A DNA stretch of 64,000 bases from Campylorhamphus procurvoides. Its lineage: Eukaryota; Chordata; Aves; Passeriformes; Dendrocolaptidae. A program made the position numbers and the translations under genes. The notes beneath the pieces were generated by a model. The model did no database searches, was not told the DNA's origin, and saw only the letters and a list, made by a program, of their open reading frames with translations. Shown in pieces: positions 27,001 to 40,011 of the stretch. The DNA lies in assembly GCA_013396655.1 (NCBI GenBank), contig WBMV01004462.1, positions 62,001 to 126,000 of the forward strand, in the 5' to 3' direction. Position 1 is the first letter of the stretch; the number at the start of each line of letters is the position of its first letter.

Positions 27001-30000
27001 TTATAAAACTGCAATCATGACATATTCTTTGTTCCCTATAAGAACAAAGAAGCACTACGTTGTTGTACATGTAAAAAAAAAGATTTTGTTTCTTTTGTCT
27101 GTTATGCAGTTGCTGTCTCTACATTGTTGTATGAACAGTTACTCTTTTATTTTATTTAAGAATGTATCATGTTAATGTATGAAAAACATTTTCTAGTCAT
27201 CTGAGTACCAAAACACTCCCTTTAAGGATTTGTTTTTCCTTTAAGTTACAGAAAAATCCATAAATATATAGAGTTCAAACTATAAAGATAGTGATTAAGT
27301 CTTTTTCAGCTATGTTCAGTACCCTTTCTCCCACAATTTTAACTCCCATCTTGGCCAAGTCAGCTCCTTTCCTGTATGCAAAGAGTCTAAACGACATCTT
27401 TTCTGACAGGTCTGATGAAGCTAGTTACTTTAAAAATACACCTTTATAACACATAAAGGAAAGAGATTAAATTATTTTTAAAAGAAAACAAAACATTCCT
27501 TTTTTTCCTGAATGATCTCTGTATTCAATAACCATATACAAAAAACCTTCTTAAAGCAATAACTCAGAGAAATTGTGTGGATCATCATTAGGTGTGCAAA
27601 CTAGTCCTGACAATTTTAGAACCTCACAGGGACAGATACTGAAAGAGCAAACAGTAAGTTTGAAGTCCTGTTCTGAGGCATTACATATTACATTTGCCAA
27701 ATGGCCAAAGTATAGTAAACCTGAGAAATTTAAATTTAAATGTTACTTCTAGAGGGGTTTTTTCAGTTAATTTATGAAAGGGTACATTTGGGTTACTGAA
27801 CCAGCTTTTGTTCTTCCTTAGGCACTGTTTCAGGGGTTAAAATTGTTTAGTCTAATTTAGGGTTCTGGAGACCAAAATGGCTTAATCATAATCATATGAT
27901 AGTAACCATAGAATATCACTACATGTAGGAGTTGCCTGAATTTTGTGGGCTTATAGTTTTTGCTTTGGAATAATTCTGCAAGGCTTACACTATTTTTTTT
28001 ACCTTTTACTGATGTATTCTCCAACTTTTTTGTCTGAGATTGGAATATAAATTTTGAAAGTGCAAAATATATAAGATTTCACTTGAAATGCTCTTTTATT
28101 TTCTCCTCACTGCAAGATCATTCATGTTGTGTTGTCCTTGAATATCTCAAATACCTGTTTACAGCCTAAGAAGGATCATTTCCCTAAAGGCATTCTTGGT
28201 AAGGGCATTTTGTTCTCCTAGTTCAGTTTCTTAGTTCTCAATTTTATCCCTGTATAACACGCTAAGTGGCTGAATTCCCCCTGTGTTGGTGTACAGCAGA
28301 TGACAGTGCCAATTTTATTGACTCCTGGGCCCTGAAATCCATGGGAAAGAACTGGAAATGTTTGGATGCCATAGGAAGTAAGGCAACTGAGGCATGGGAT
28401 GGTACCTTGGGAGCCTTGAGAACTCCCCACTCTTTATGCAAACAACAAGCATGCAGCTATCAATAGCACAGTCAAATGCTGGCTGTTTTGTTCCTGGAAA
28501 AATGGAAAAGGGCATGTTCCTGGTATAACGAATGGCTACAGGTCTCTAACTTTTACTTGCCAAAGATTTACATGTTCTTGAGCCTCTGCTGGGAAACTAG
28601 CAAGGGGTAATTCAAATAATCAGTATAAGAATAGCAAAGCCATAAGCGAGGAATACAAGGCCCTGTGTTGTATGCAGGTGTCATGCCAACTTTTCATTTC
28701 CAATTGACTCTATCTCATCTGATTCTTTAAAAGCAAAGGGAATTGGCATGTATGTGTGAAATCCAGTTGCTGATTGTTGATTTATCGTCTCCCTTACTGT
28801 CAGTCCTGAATACCATCAGGGCCTCTAAAAACTGCCTTTAATCTTTCCTACACTTATCTTTTTCCTGGAAGCTTCTCCCGTCATGTGTTCTGGGAAACAT
28901 CTGATGCATTAACAGCAAGCATAGCTGACTTGAGCAGTTTTGAAGCTGAGCACTTGTCAATTCTAATTTGTGGCGTTATCTCAACAAAATCCAGCCACGC
29001 TTTGCTAGGAATGCGTGTACTGCACACTCTATTAAATCTTACTCTTTGTTCAAGGTAAAATACCTTACAGCTTAAGACTGATAATGGCAAAATGTTAAAA
29101 AAAGGTCTAGAGCATCTTAAGGCCAATATCCAGCATGTTTAATACCAGGCTTTGGCAGCATGCAGGGAGGGATAGCAGGAACTGAAACAGTGATGGTAGA
29201 GAAAGGAATGGAGACAGGGCACTCTGAATGGTGACATTTGTTTGCAGAAGCTTGTGCTTTTCTACTCTGATGCTACCGTAGCTCTGAACTGTACAATGGG
29301 AAAGAGAAGCTGATGAATGAAAGCTGGGATTCACAAAAGATGGATTAGGTCCATTACAGTGTAGGAGAAGGGAGTGGGTACGTGTAGGGATGTATCTAGA
29401 AGCTTATGCATCTGCAAATATATTTATATTTATGTATGTGTGTTGGTAAGAGAGATGCGTGCCTCTGGATGCACACTGAAACAGAGCTGTGCTTTATTAG
29501 AGTATAAGAGCTGCAAAAGACAGCTGGAGGGCTTCAGGGGAAGCAAATTAAAGACTTGTTAAAAATGAAGAGGGGTGGAGTGAGGATAAAAGCATTGGAT
29601 AAAGGTGGCACAGTGATTTTGGGACTCAGAACTGTGCTCCTGGATATGCTATGCAGGTGGTGGCTCTGGAGACCCTGTTTCTTATCAGCCTTGTACTGAG
29701 GCAACAGGAGAGGCTCCCTGCCTCTGCAGCTTCCTGTCTCCACCAGCCAAAGTAGTTTGGAAAGGTGTTGTGAGATTTGCTCCCAAGGGATCCTTAAAAC
29801 AGCACTGTAAAAACTTTGATGATGATTGAGTGATAGATAAATCCTTGAGAGGCGAACAGGTCTTTTCTCTGTAATGTGGTGAATCTGGATGTTTCTCATG
29901 AAGTTTCCTTCCTCAATAAGGCAAAATTTTGTTTAGTGTAGATGAAAACACCCCTGTCATTTTAGGGCAGGCCTTTTCATTAAAAATGCCAAGAAAAAGC

Positions 30001-33000
30001 AGAGTAAATGGGCACACAGCTACACGCAAAATTGAATTGAACCACAGGACCTGAAGTACAATCATTTCAGCCAAAACAATACAGCACTGTGCTATGTATT
30101 ATATAGAACTATCTAGAGTGCTGATAGAATCAGTAAAATCAGAACACATTCTAGAAAAGATACCTTCTGCTTTTTTTGTCATTTGGCAAGTCTTTGGAGA
30201 TACATTAGGGTTTCAGAGGGTTTTAACATTTATTTAGGTGTTTTTATGATCAAAATGTAATTTGTTTTTCCAAGTACAACATAGGTAATAGCTGAATCAA
30301 CTTAAAAAAAACACAGTAAATTAAACTTGACAGCAAACAAAACAACAAAACAAGGTTACTCATGCAAGAGCCCAGAAAGAAGACTTGACTTCCATAATGT
30401 GATAAACAAAGGACTGAAAACCCATTATGAGTGTGAGGTCAGAAAACAGCCCTGCTGCTGCTCCCCTTAGTGATGAGGATTTCAGTCATAACGGAAGATT
30501 TCTCAGCATTTAATGAACAGGATAAATGAGCTTTAGATGGTCCAATGCTCGAAGAAGCCTCTGAAAATGCAATAGTTGCTGACAGACATTGTGGAACTGA
30601 TAAAGAACCCGGGGAGTGAAGTCTTGACACACTTTTCATAATGAGATACCCAGTGAGGAAACAGGCACATCAGAAGCTGTTTTCTGGGGCTGTTTTAATG
30701 GGTTTACTTACCTTTCCATTTTGCAAAACATGACACAAGGTGATCTGCTAAAGAGGTTACTGACACAAGAATCAGGATCTAAACTGGAGAGAGAGATATT
30801 TCTGTTTCTTAGTTCAGATTCAGCAGTATGAGGTCTATTCCCACACAATAGCTCCTCTCAAACTTTGCAGAGGCCTGTGTTTCTTTTCACAATTTGCAGA
30901 TGGCAAATGTTCAAAAAATGTCTGACTGAGTTCAATTATGTCCTTTTCTTAAACAGTATGATCCTATTATTTTTCTAGTTTCCATTTCCTTTAAACAATA
31001 TTTTTTGCAGAGTTGGATTTCCTGTTCTAAGGGGGAAATGATGTGCAGATGATGTTTTGTAGACATGGCCTCACAAAGGCTGTGTCCACAAAGCCTTCCA
31101 GGCACTCTGCAAGGAGTACTGAGGCTGTATGTGATGCCGAGTGGGAGTTGTCAGTACTTCTCATAGTGTATGCTACGAATGGAAGTCTGTATTGAACTTA
31201 AGCTTAAGTACAAGTTACAAAAATGTCTAGGACCTAGAACAGGCTCATTTTTGTATCATGTCTCTTGTTCCATTTCATGAGCTGCCGCCAACATGTTCCA
31301 TTCTTTCTGTCACTGAGCTCATGTTGTTTCTGACAAGAATATGAACTGGAAAAAGGATGTGGGCTTCTTGTCAAGCCCATGTGTATTTCGAAACTGTAAA
31401 CCTCAATGTTTGGTCTGCAAAATGAACTAATCTGTCATGGAAATGTTCCGATATGCATAAATTTTACTTCAGAATATCAATTCCATTAATTTTTTTAACT
31501 GTACTTTTAAAGGTCATTAAGTATCTCCTCTTCCTATGTTACAAGAGTTGCACATAGCTTCCTGCTGTGCAGTGGTTCAGGTGCCTCCTGAGATGGGCAA
31601 GTGAGGAGTTTGGAGCAGACCCCACTGAGCTCACTGTGATCATCACCACAGAATGCAGTCCTCTCTGTGGCTCTAGCTGCAGGTTCCTACCAATAGCTCT
31701 CCTCCCCAATGTGATTCCCTCTATATGCCCTGAGCTTCTAACCCACTTCATCTTAATGCACCTTATTTATTCCTTTGTGAAGCAGTTGATACCTTCTACA
31801 AGTGGTAGGGTAGCTTTAGTGGGTACCTGGCATCCAAGCAGGGTCATATATTTATGATTTATTTGAACACTGAGGGTTCATCTCTCAGTGACGTTAAAAC
31901 TGCTGGTGGTCATGTTTAAGCAAGAAAAAGTAATTTTTCTTGAAATATATTAAATATATGCAATCCTTACACTGCTGCATTGTAAACTATTAATTATTTC
32001 AAAACAGAGTTCATGTCAAAATCAACAATATGTAGGTTAAAAACATGCACAGTAGAGTGTGTTTTATGGCCAATTCTGAGATCTACCACAGGAATAACTG
32101 TTGAGGACCATAGGATTTTTTTTTTTAATTTGCAGTGATGAAATGGTTTGAGGATATGAAATATCTCTATGAGTTCACTCTTTTTCTTCAGCAGGTGTTT
32201 CAGTAGTCTGACTGTGTAAAACAGAAACAATTTTAACCACGAAGGATTTTAAAACTTTCTTTCCCTATAAAAAAGACGAAGCATGACATATTGGTGTATT
32301 TCCGAGGATGCTGCATCTTGAAATGAGGGAACTTTGAAACAACAGGGAGGGCAGACCTTGCCCAGGAGACTGTAATCTTACAAAATCTAAGTAAAATGGG
32401 CAATGGATACAGAAGGACATTGGCTCAAAAACATTATCTTGTTAATGAAAAACTGTTCTGGCAAGAAGAACTAATGTACCTCATGTTTCTCATGTCTGTC
32501 CTTCCATAAATTTATCTGAAGACTGAAATCTGAGCACCCCACACATAGCCCCTGAAGATAAAATGGCAGTGTGATCAGCCTCAGGCACAGTGCTGCCACT
32601 GTGTGTCAACAGGAGACTTCAGGGTCTCCAGGAGCATTCCCATACCACTTGAAGGGCACATTTACTTAGACAGTTACCCAGCTCCCCCAGTTTCCTCCTC
32701 AGAAAAGATTAATTTCTAACTCTGCTCTCAGATATCCATTTGGGGCCAGGTGCTAAAGTTCATCTCCAAAACTGAACCAGTGAAAGTCAAGGATCTTGTC
32801 CCTGTGCTTGATGCCTCTTGGTAACCAAACCTGTAACCAAAAATTTCTCTTTCTGGCTTCAGTGAGAGTCCAAGTGAAAAATTATCCATTTTTGGCTAGT
32901 ATCTGACAATTTTGGGGCCCTTGAGTATGAATAATGTGGTCATAATGCACATACTAAAATGAAATTCATGGGTATTATGGAAAAATATATTAGATAAAAA

Positions 33001-34038
33001 TAAACTGCCTTTTGAAACAAGCAGGGAAGCTTTGCTTTCTGGTGCCTTCTGTGTTATGATACAGCAAAGGTCCTTTCTGCTTTATCCTCAAAATACCTCT
33101 TGGATTTATCCTGTGTGAATAACATTTTCTTGGTACCTTGTTCGAAGATAATGGTTTGATCATATGAGAGAACTAAGACCTCTGGGGGTAGATGAGTGTT
33201 TATAAGGTCAACTATTACATTTGATACAGTTGTCTCATTGATCAGTTTGTTGGATGGTTTACCCAATTGTGATGATTTTTAAAAAAAGTACTGCCTAACC
33301 ATATAGAGCCTTGTCTCTGTAAGTGTGTTTCTTATTTAAATTGCGGATACCTTAAAATTACACATTTTAGTATATTGAATAGATATTCTGCCATCACAAA
33401 TGGCTTTGCACAAAACCAGATTTATTATGCCTTGTTAAGGAGGATTTAAGCTAATTTTCTCTGCTTTTTATTTGTTTTCTGAATTAGAATACCATATATT
33501 CAGCCAAATGAAGACTACCTGCCAACTTTACTTTGCAGTGTTTTGATCTATTTACAATTACAAGGTCACTTTTGGTTCAGGATAGAATTTCTATTCTTTT
33601 ATCTGCAGGTTACCCAGGCACTGAAAAGTTGGAAGTTATCGCAGACCAGCAAACCTCACAGTTTAATTCAGCAAGCTAGAATAGAGAACAAGAGTAAAAT
33701 ACTATCCTCCTGTATCTAAGGTGTTACCTTTTTTGGTATACTGAAAGTTTAAACCGACCACGTCAAAGACATCCTCATTGGAAAATGTGTTACAGCTCTT
33801 TCAGTAGTGATGGACGACACCCCAGTGATGTCAGTTTCCTCTTTCAGTTCCTAAAGAAGGACATTTCTATCAAGTCCTGGCATTACTGGATATCCACTCT
33901 GTGTGACTGTGATTGTGCAAAAAAAATATCAACAGAGAACTAAATTCATAACACTAGAGAAAGACTGGAGATCCAGACTTACAGATGTTTTCCAAGAGGA
34001 TAAGATGGAAGATGAGTAGATAATCAGATCAATAGATG
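24001..34038. other. Unique AT-rich non-coding stretch
   Basis: No gene is supported. The longest frame (minus 29534-29899, 121 codons) is low in complexity of function, with no motif, signal peptide or known fold signature. An A/C-rich tract is at 30332-30355. The palindromic AAATTTAAATTT patch at about 27727-27741 is simple AT sequence. Nothing else stands out. Confidence 0.65.
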
Positions 34039-34204
34039 ACTGTTGCCCTGAGAAGTTGTGGATGCCCCCTGCCTGGAAGTTTCTAGCCAGGTTGGATAGG
34101 GCTCTAAGCCACCTGGTCTATAGTGAAAGGTGTTCATTCCTATGGGCAGGTGTGTTGGAATTACATGATCTTCAAGTTCCTTTCAATTAGGTCATGGTTC
34201 TATA
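34039..34204 (+). mobile_element. CR1 LINE, short 3' end fragment
   Basis: Plus-strand order of CR1 tail blocks: TGCCCTGAGAAGTTGTGGATG, then CCAGGTTGGATAGGGCTCTA, CCACCTGGTCTA, then TTGGAATTACATGATCTTCAAG and TTCCTTTCAATTAGGTCATGG, ending with a decayed TTCTATA. Only about 166 bases are left. Divergence from remembered CR1 is higher than in the 14-kb fragment, which suggests an older copy. Confidence 0.9.
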
Positions 34205-37200
34205 TAGAAAGAAAACATATAAAACTTCCTACACAAAATATTGACTAAACTAGTGTGTTTAATTGTCTCTCAAATTAATTCTTAAAATAATACTGTAGAA
34301 AGTTATACCTATCTGGAAACTGGAGTTTATAGTTATGGCAATTAAAAACTCTGCTTGATGAAATTTCATTTTCCCCTTAAGGGATGCTACATTTCATCTC
34401 TAAGGGGATCTACCTCTGTTTCTTTACATGTATACTGTCTTCTAGTTAAAAATACTTGTTTAAAAGACAACCACACTTCAGTCAGAGAACTAGTATTGAG
34501 GAAAATCGGTCTCTGATTTTTAACAGGTGTGTGCATACTAAATGAAACACAGCTGCTCTGTCACTTTTACTTCAATTGCAACTGTACTAATATTTTATAG
34601 ACATTTACTGAAAATTATGCTACTTTAAGCAAATTGCAAACTGCAAAGTGACTAGTCATTCTAGTTACCTCACACCAGTTACCACAAACTCTGATTTCTA
34701 GGAAGTACAGTTTGAAAGTATTGATACGTTGATTGCTTCCTATTGACCTGCTTGATGGAAAGGAAGTCTGTTCACATCTAGCTGTCCCTAAAGACTTCCA
34801 ACAAACCCACTCATGCTTTCAGTTCTGTTTTTGTGGCCCCACATGTGTTACTGAGCCCACCTTCTGTAGTGAATTTATCACTGGTCAGTGGCAGCTGTGT
34901 GGACCAAATCACTGTCAGCTCTTTAATTCAATGACTACTCTCAACAAATCTGGTTAACACAGAAGGTTGTGACGCCAGTGGAAGACCAGCCTTATTCAAT
35001 GTCATTTCTGCTTCCACAAACATAGAAGCATCAGGGGGACACATTTCAAAGATGAGGAAATCTCACATACAATGACAGCCTGCCAGTGTCAGAGTCTCTG
35101 CAGATAGTTGCTGCAGTAAGGCTAGAGGGAGACAATTTCATAGCAGAGACATTATCTTGCTGAAAAAGGTTGAGACCATATATGTTAGAGGTACAGGTCT
35201 GAGTCTGATGGCTGTAAGGATAGAAGACATTGTGAAGACACATTTTTGGAAATACACATTTTTCATTTGTGTTTCTTTTGCCTTCAACAGATTTGGGTTT
35301 TGATGAATTGTTGTTAAATAGTTTGTGGCTATCCATTTCATTCAAGTGTAAGGAATTTTACTGTCCAGATGAATACCTAGGCCTCATAGCAACATAATTG
35401 ATGCCACCCTGGCTAGCAATAGAAGTCTTGTTTCTTGAAGTAGAGTAGCTATCATGAGTTTTCACAGAGGAGGAGATTATGGAATAAGGATCTAAGGCAG
35501 AAGCTGGCAGCTGATCATACATATCAAAGGACACACAGATTTTTCACTAATTTTTGAACTTCACTTCAAACTTGGAAATGAAAATTACAAATGAGAACAC
35601 AACTCTTAATATATAAGTTACCACCATGTTAAGGTGCTCTGTAGTTTCAGGTGTTCAAGGCTGGCTTATCCCTTGACTCAGAAGTTTCTGCCCCTTTCAA
35701 AACTGTGGTTAATTTTCCTTAACATGTTATAAATGCCTAATTCAAGCTTTGCTTCCTTCCACGCTCTTTGTTTCAGTGGATCTTATTAAAGTAGAGTTCA
35801 TGGATTTAGTTTGCCCTGTGAGAATTAAACTCTTTTTTATAATTTTGTGGTTTGTTCAATTATACTCATAGAGTAACTACCCCACCCACACTGATATTAC
35901 AAGAAAATGTGGTGAGAACTTCTTGCTATGTCTTCATTAAGCTATTCATTAGTTCCTGTACTTATTTCTCCTTTCTCCTTCCTTAGCATTCCTCAAAACC
36001 TGTCTTTTGTCTCAACTGACTTCATGAGAAACTGGGAGGTTCCCATGGTGCCGTTGGGAAATATATATTGTAGAAGCTCATTTATGTGATTTATGCAATT
36101 AGGAAAATGTATAAGCAATAGCTCCAGGTCATGCTCGTAATGAAATCCAAATGCAGGTAATGAAGTCATATTTGAGATTAAAAATTTTGCATAACTCAGT
36201 TGCAAGCAACATAAAGTGAAGCAATTCCAAACTTGCTTGCGAAAAATGATGTTAAAATTAAGGGCAAAGGAAATGTCAGAGAGAGGAAGCTGCCTGTGCA
36301 GTCCCATAGATCTGTAACAGCTTTCTATAAACTGTCTCACCTGCCTCCATGAGGTGTTTTGTCACCGGCTTAGATCAGTTACAGTCTGGTTGTTTCAGAA
36401 CTGTCAGAGTAAAGTGATGAAGGAGAAAGCAGGGGTGTGTCTGTGTGTGTGTCTATGTGCTCAAAAACTGCAGCTTGAAAACACATATCAGGAAGTTTCT
36501 ACTCAAACACAAAACCACAAATTATTTTCCCACAAGACGAGACAAAAGCATTCTGAGGAGAAACCAGTGAGAGTTTACTCAGGACTTCCCCTTCGAACTG
36601 AGACAAAGATACAGTATTGACAAATGAATGAAAAGGAATATCCATTGAAATATTTCTAGCTTCAGGACTCCTCTCTGCTCTCTACACATGTGATTTAGAC
36701 CAAAGAAATTGTTTGGGTCTTTTTTTTCCTACTAGTAATGCAATGGACTAAGTGGGTTCAGATTAAAGGTTCCAAAACTCAATCAGATAATTTTATCACC
36801 ACTGACAGAGTATCTCTATCAGAAATGAAAGATGAACATTATGACACTCCAGTTTGTAATACTACCAATATTTAAAAATAGATAAAAGTGTAAGATTGGA
36901 ACTTGAGCAAAAACTTTGGATCTAAGAACCTTAAACGTAGAAAAATGTCAAAAAAGAAATGAAGTTAACAGCAGTCTAAGAGTATGCTTAAATGCACTAA
37001 GATAAAAGAGGAAAATGAGAAGTAGAACAACTAAAAGCAAAAAAACCCGACTAATTGTTGTTGGCAAGTTTGAGGGAGAATCTCTATTATGAAATTATGA
37101 AACATTGTAAACTGCAGAGGATGCTAGGTCAGTCATGTACTACTGGCAGCAAAGGTAGCTGAAACAAGTTTGGTAGTTTAAGGGCATTTTAATAAAACTA

Positions 37201-39111
37201 GCATCTTTCAATATTGTGCCCCGCTGCAGATTTCCAGTCCACAAGCAGCCATGGAGCTGCTATTCTTTCTAACGCAAGCTGTGATATTTCATCCATTTTT
37301 CCCTTCATCTTGCACTCAATTTAAACACGTATTTTGATTGCACTTTTGGCTGAGAACTTCCAGAGAATAGCTTACATTACATGGTGATTTATTCTTTTTA
37401 TTAATCAGCATCATTGTCAGAAAAGTCTGTGTCATACTAACAATTTTGATTTTCATGATTGTTATGAGGTTTGTTCTAACATCTTCCTAACAGGTTAAAG
37501 ATGCATTTAGAAACTGGTAGGTTGGTTTTTTTGTTTGTTGGTTTGGTTTGTTTTTTTTTAATGAGAGCATGATGATTTGCTTTTTTTTCTTTTTCAATTA
37601 GACTCATGTTTCACTAGTGCCTAAACACATTCGAGCTAATTGTCTATTTCTAATATTTCATTGTCTGCATTTTAGATTTACTTAATATCAAACTGTGGGA
37701 AAACACAAGCATTCCCTAAAGACTTTACTTCTAAATTACCACCTAGGAAAACTTGCAGAAGGTACCACATAGGTTTATGGCTTAATGATGACATCTAAGC
37801 GCTAGGATGAATGACAAGTCCTTAACAGAGAACTAGCCCTAAGCACAATCAGCAGAGCGTGTCTCTTATTTTATAAAGTCAGTGAATGACTGATGCCTTC
37901 ATTCCGTGAGGAAACTTACAACAAGCAGAGAAAAGCCCCATTCCTGCAGACCTAAGAGTGATGCTAAATTCAACTTAAAACACAGTTTCATGCAGGATTT
38001 GTGTATGAGACGGCTTAGGTTCAAAGTTATTCTTCTCATCATTATTTACAAGCAAGGAAATTGTTCTGCTTCATCCCAGTTCTGACTTTTCAATTGACAG
38101 TAGAGCCCTATCATGTGCAGAAATATTATTCATCAAATGATCAAATTATTGTCTCTATCCCCTATCTAGTTTTTTGTTATTAGAATCTGTTTATCCCATT
38201 GACAGTATCCATGTGACTTTTCTGTTTTGCTGTAATCGGTACATGAAGAAAGCATGAAGATTTTGAGGGGAGGGAAAGGCAGAGGAAAGAGGTTTTTATA
38301 AGCTGATTTGTTTGCTGTTGACTTAAGCATAGTTGTGGCCTTTGCCCCACATGGCTGGGCTGCTGTCCTTTGGTGCATCAGGAACAGAGAGGAAAGCAGT
38401 CTGCTGCCAGGAACTATAACAAAGAAAAAAAGAGTCTCTGAAGAAGGAAGGTCAGTGCCTCTGATGCTTCCATTCACACCCCAGAGTCCAAACACAAACA
38501 GCCTCATCTTGTGTAACCTTAACTTTGCAACCTACCTTTGCCCCAATGGATCTCATAATGACAGTAAGTCAGCAGAGTAAAGCCATTAAACTTCTCTAAC
38601 ACTGACAGAGGAGCACGGCCATTTCACTGCGTGCTATTCAAGACAGCAGTCTGTTTCTCTTTTCGACATACTCAGCTGAAGAATCATTTCCTGTTTAAAT
38701 ACAGAATTTATTACCAACTTGCTCATTTCTTGAGGGCTGTAATAGTGATGGGGTTGTATAGCAGATGATAACTGAGTCATCTATTTCTCTGGGAACAGAT
38801 GGCTAGCAATTCCAGATGATTTGGTGATTGGAATGTCCCTGTTTTCCCATTTCTGTTCTTCTGACACTGAAGAAGCTGAGTTCCTAGAAATTTACAACAT
38901 TTGGAAATCAACCCACTTGGCAATCTTTGGTTTTGATGATGTGTCATTTTATGGTTAGTGATTCAGTTGTAATTAACCCACATAATTCCTTGGTTATCTG
39001 TGCTTCAGCTGCCAAGTAGTGCTGCACAGAGACCCTTCACACTTCACACCCCGATCACTTCCAGACTTTAGCATACAGTTCTCTTATCACTCTCTACAAC
39101 TGTGCAAAAGG
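34205..39111. other. Unique AT-rich non-coding stretch
   Basis: No gene is supported. Frames such as minus 35993-36340 (115 codons) and minus 38166-38507 (113 codons) show no recognisable domain. A short (TG)n-like patch is at 36436-36453 and a GTTTG-rich tract at 37520-37561. Confidence 0.6.
37520..37561 (+). repeat. GTTTG-rich low-complexity tract
   Basis: GGTTGG, TTTGTTTG, GGTTTGG and a final T run form a G/T-only tract of about 40 bases. It is the same type as the tract at 622-683. Confidence 0.8.
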
Positions 39112-39190
39112 TGGTAATAGGGAGGGGGAAGTTGATCTCTCCTCCCAAGTAACAAGAGACAGGACAACAAGGAATGACTTCAAGCTAGTG
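39112..39190 (+). mobile_element. CR1-like fragment, out of order with the next CR1 block
   Basis: The stretch with GGGAGGGGGAAGTTGATCTC, CTCCCAAGTAACAAG and ACAGGACAACAAGGAATGAC resembles, from memory, a block near the 3' end of the CR1 coding region in some subfamilies. Here it precedes a block that belongs further 5'. It may be a separate older CR1 fragment or a template-switch product. Assignment is tentative. Confidence 0.45.
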
Positions 39191-39577
39191 CTAACTGATA
39201 TGAAGAAGACTGAGGTACTCAGTTAGTTCTATGCCTCAGTCTTCATTGGCAATCAGGCTTCCCATGTCTCTCAAGTCCCTGATCCTCTGAGTGGATGTGG
39301 GGGGAGCCAAGTCCCCCCAACTATAAGTGAAGAGCAGGCGTGGGGCCATTTGATGAAGCTGAATAACCACAGGTCTATGGGACTTGATGAGATGGTTCTC
39401 AGGGTCCTGAGCAAACTGTCTGATGTTGTTGGTAAGTAGTTGCTCATCATATTTAAAAGTTAAGGCAGTCAGGCAAAGGCTTCAGTGACTGGAAAAAAAA
39501 ACACATTACCCTATTTGTAAAAAGAGTAGAAAGAAAGATCTGGGCAGCCACAGACTGGTGACCCTCACCTCTGTACC
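39191..39577 (+). mobile_element. CR1 LINE, body part 1 (left of LTR insertion)
   Basis: This is the upstream part of a long CR1 copy, covering the region just before the reverse-transcriptase core. Recognisable blocks are GAAGAAGACTGAGGTACTCAG, CCATGTCTCTCAAGTCCCTGA, GGGGCCATTTGATGAAGCTGA, GGTCTATGGGACTTGATGAGATG (the conserved GPDE-like codons) and GACTGGTGACCCTCACCTCTG. It stops abruptly at 39577 in the middle of a conserved block and resumes at 40012-40016 after an LTR insertion. Coding capacity is destroyed by stops and small indels. Confidence 0.88.
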
Positions 39578-40011
39578 TGTTTTCATGATTCAGCCCTGAA
39601 GGCTGACTAACTGAGGTCCTTGTTAATAGATCCACTGGCGTAGATTAGAGTGAAACAACACTGAAGGATCAGTGTTTATATATATGTCAGGTTTATTTTA
39701 GAACAATTTGCTTGTAACAGAAAGGAAGGGTTCATGCTTTCATGTGAATATCTTGAGGAGGGATTGAGTTTTATGCCTAATCCAGTTGTGTAAGGGAGGA
39801 CATTGGCATGACAAAAAGCACTGTCCCACGTCCACAGGGTCTGTTGCTTATCATGCTTCTCCCTTATCTGCCTCAACACCCAGCCGGTATCCTCCAGTGT
39901 ATCCCACTCCTTACCTGCACTGCTGCCTTTTGAGCCCGGCTCAGCAAAGCACCCCTGCTTTTGCAAAAAGCTGATTGTTTCAGTCAATTAACTGTTAATA
40001 TTTGTCTCTCA
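39578..40011 (-). mobile_element. Solo LTR nested inside CR1, minus strand
   Basis: A 434-base block with no CR1 similarity interrupts a continuous CR1 coding block. On the minus strand it begins TGAGAGACAAATATTAACAG and ends GAATCATGAAAACA, so it has TG...CA ends. An AATAAA polyadenylation signal is followed by a short R/U5-like end on the same strand (complement of 39695-39700). Flanks are TACC at 39574-39577 and CACC at 40012-40015, a 4-base target duplication with one mismatch. No retroviral coding sequence remains, so this is a solo LTR left by recombination between two LTRs. A 4-base duplication is usual for gammaretrovirus-like (ERV1) elements. The 103-codon frame on the minus strand at 39676-39987 is an accident of this LTR. 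An alternative border pairing uses the shared ACCTG on both sides. Confidence 0.75.

Noticed and set aside
29534..29899. 121-codon frame on the minus strand
   Set aside because: No motif, no family resemblance, no promoter or splice context; expected by chance in 64 kb over six frames.
35993..36340. 115-codon frame on the minus strand
   Set aside because: Composition rich in Phe, Leu, Ile and Asn reflects AT-rich DNA; no domain recognised.
39676..39987. 103-codon frame on the minus strand
   Set aside because: Lies wholly inside the solo LTR and crosses its polyadenylation region; not a gene.
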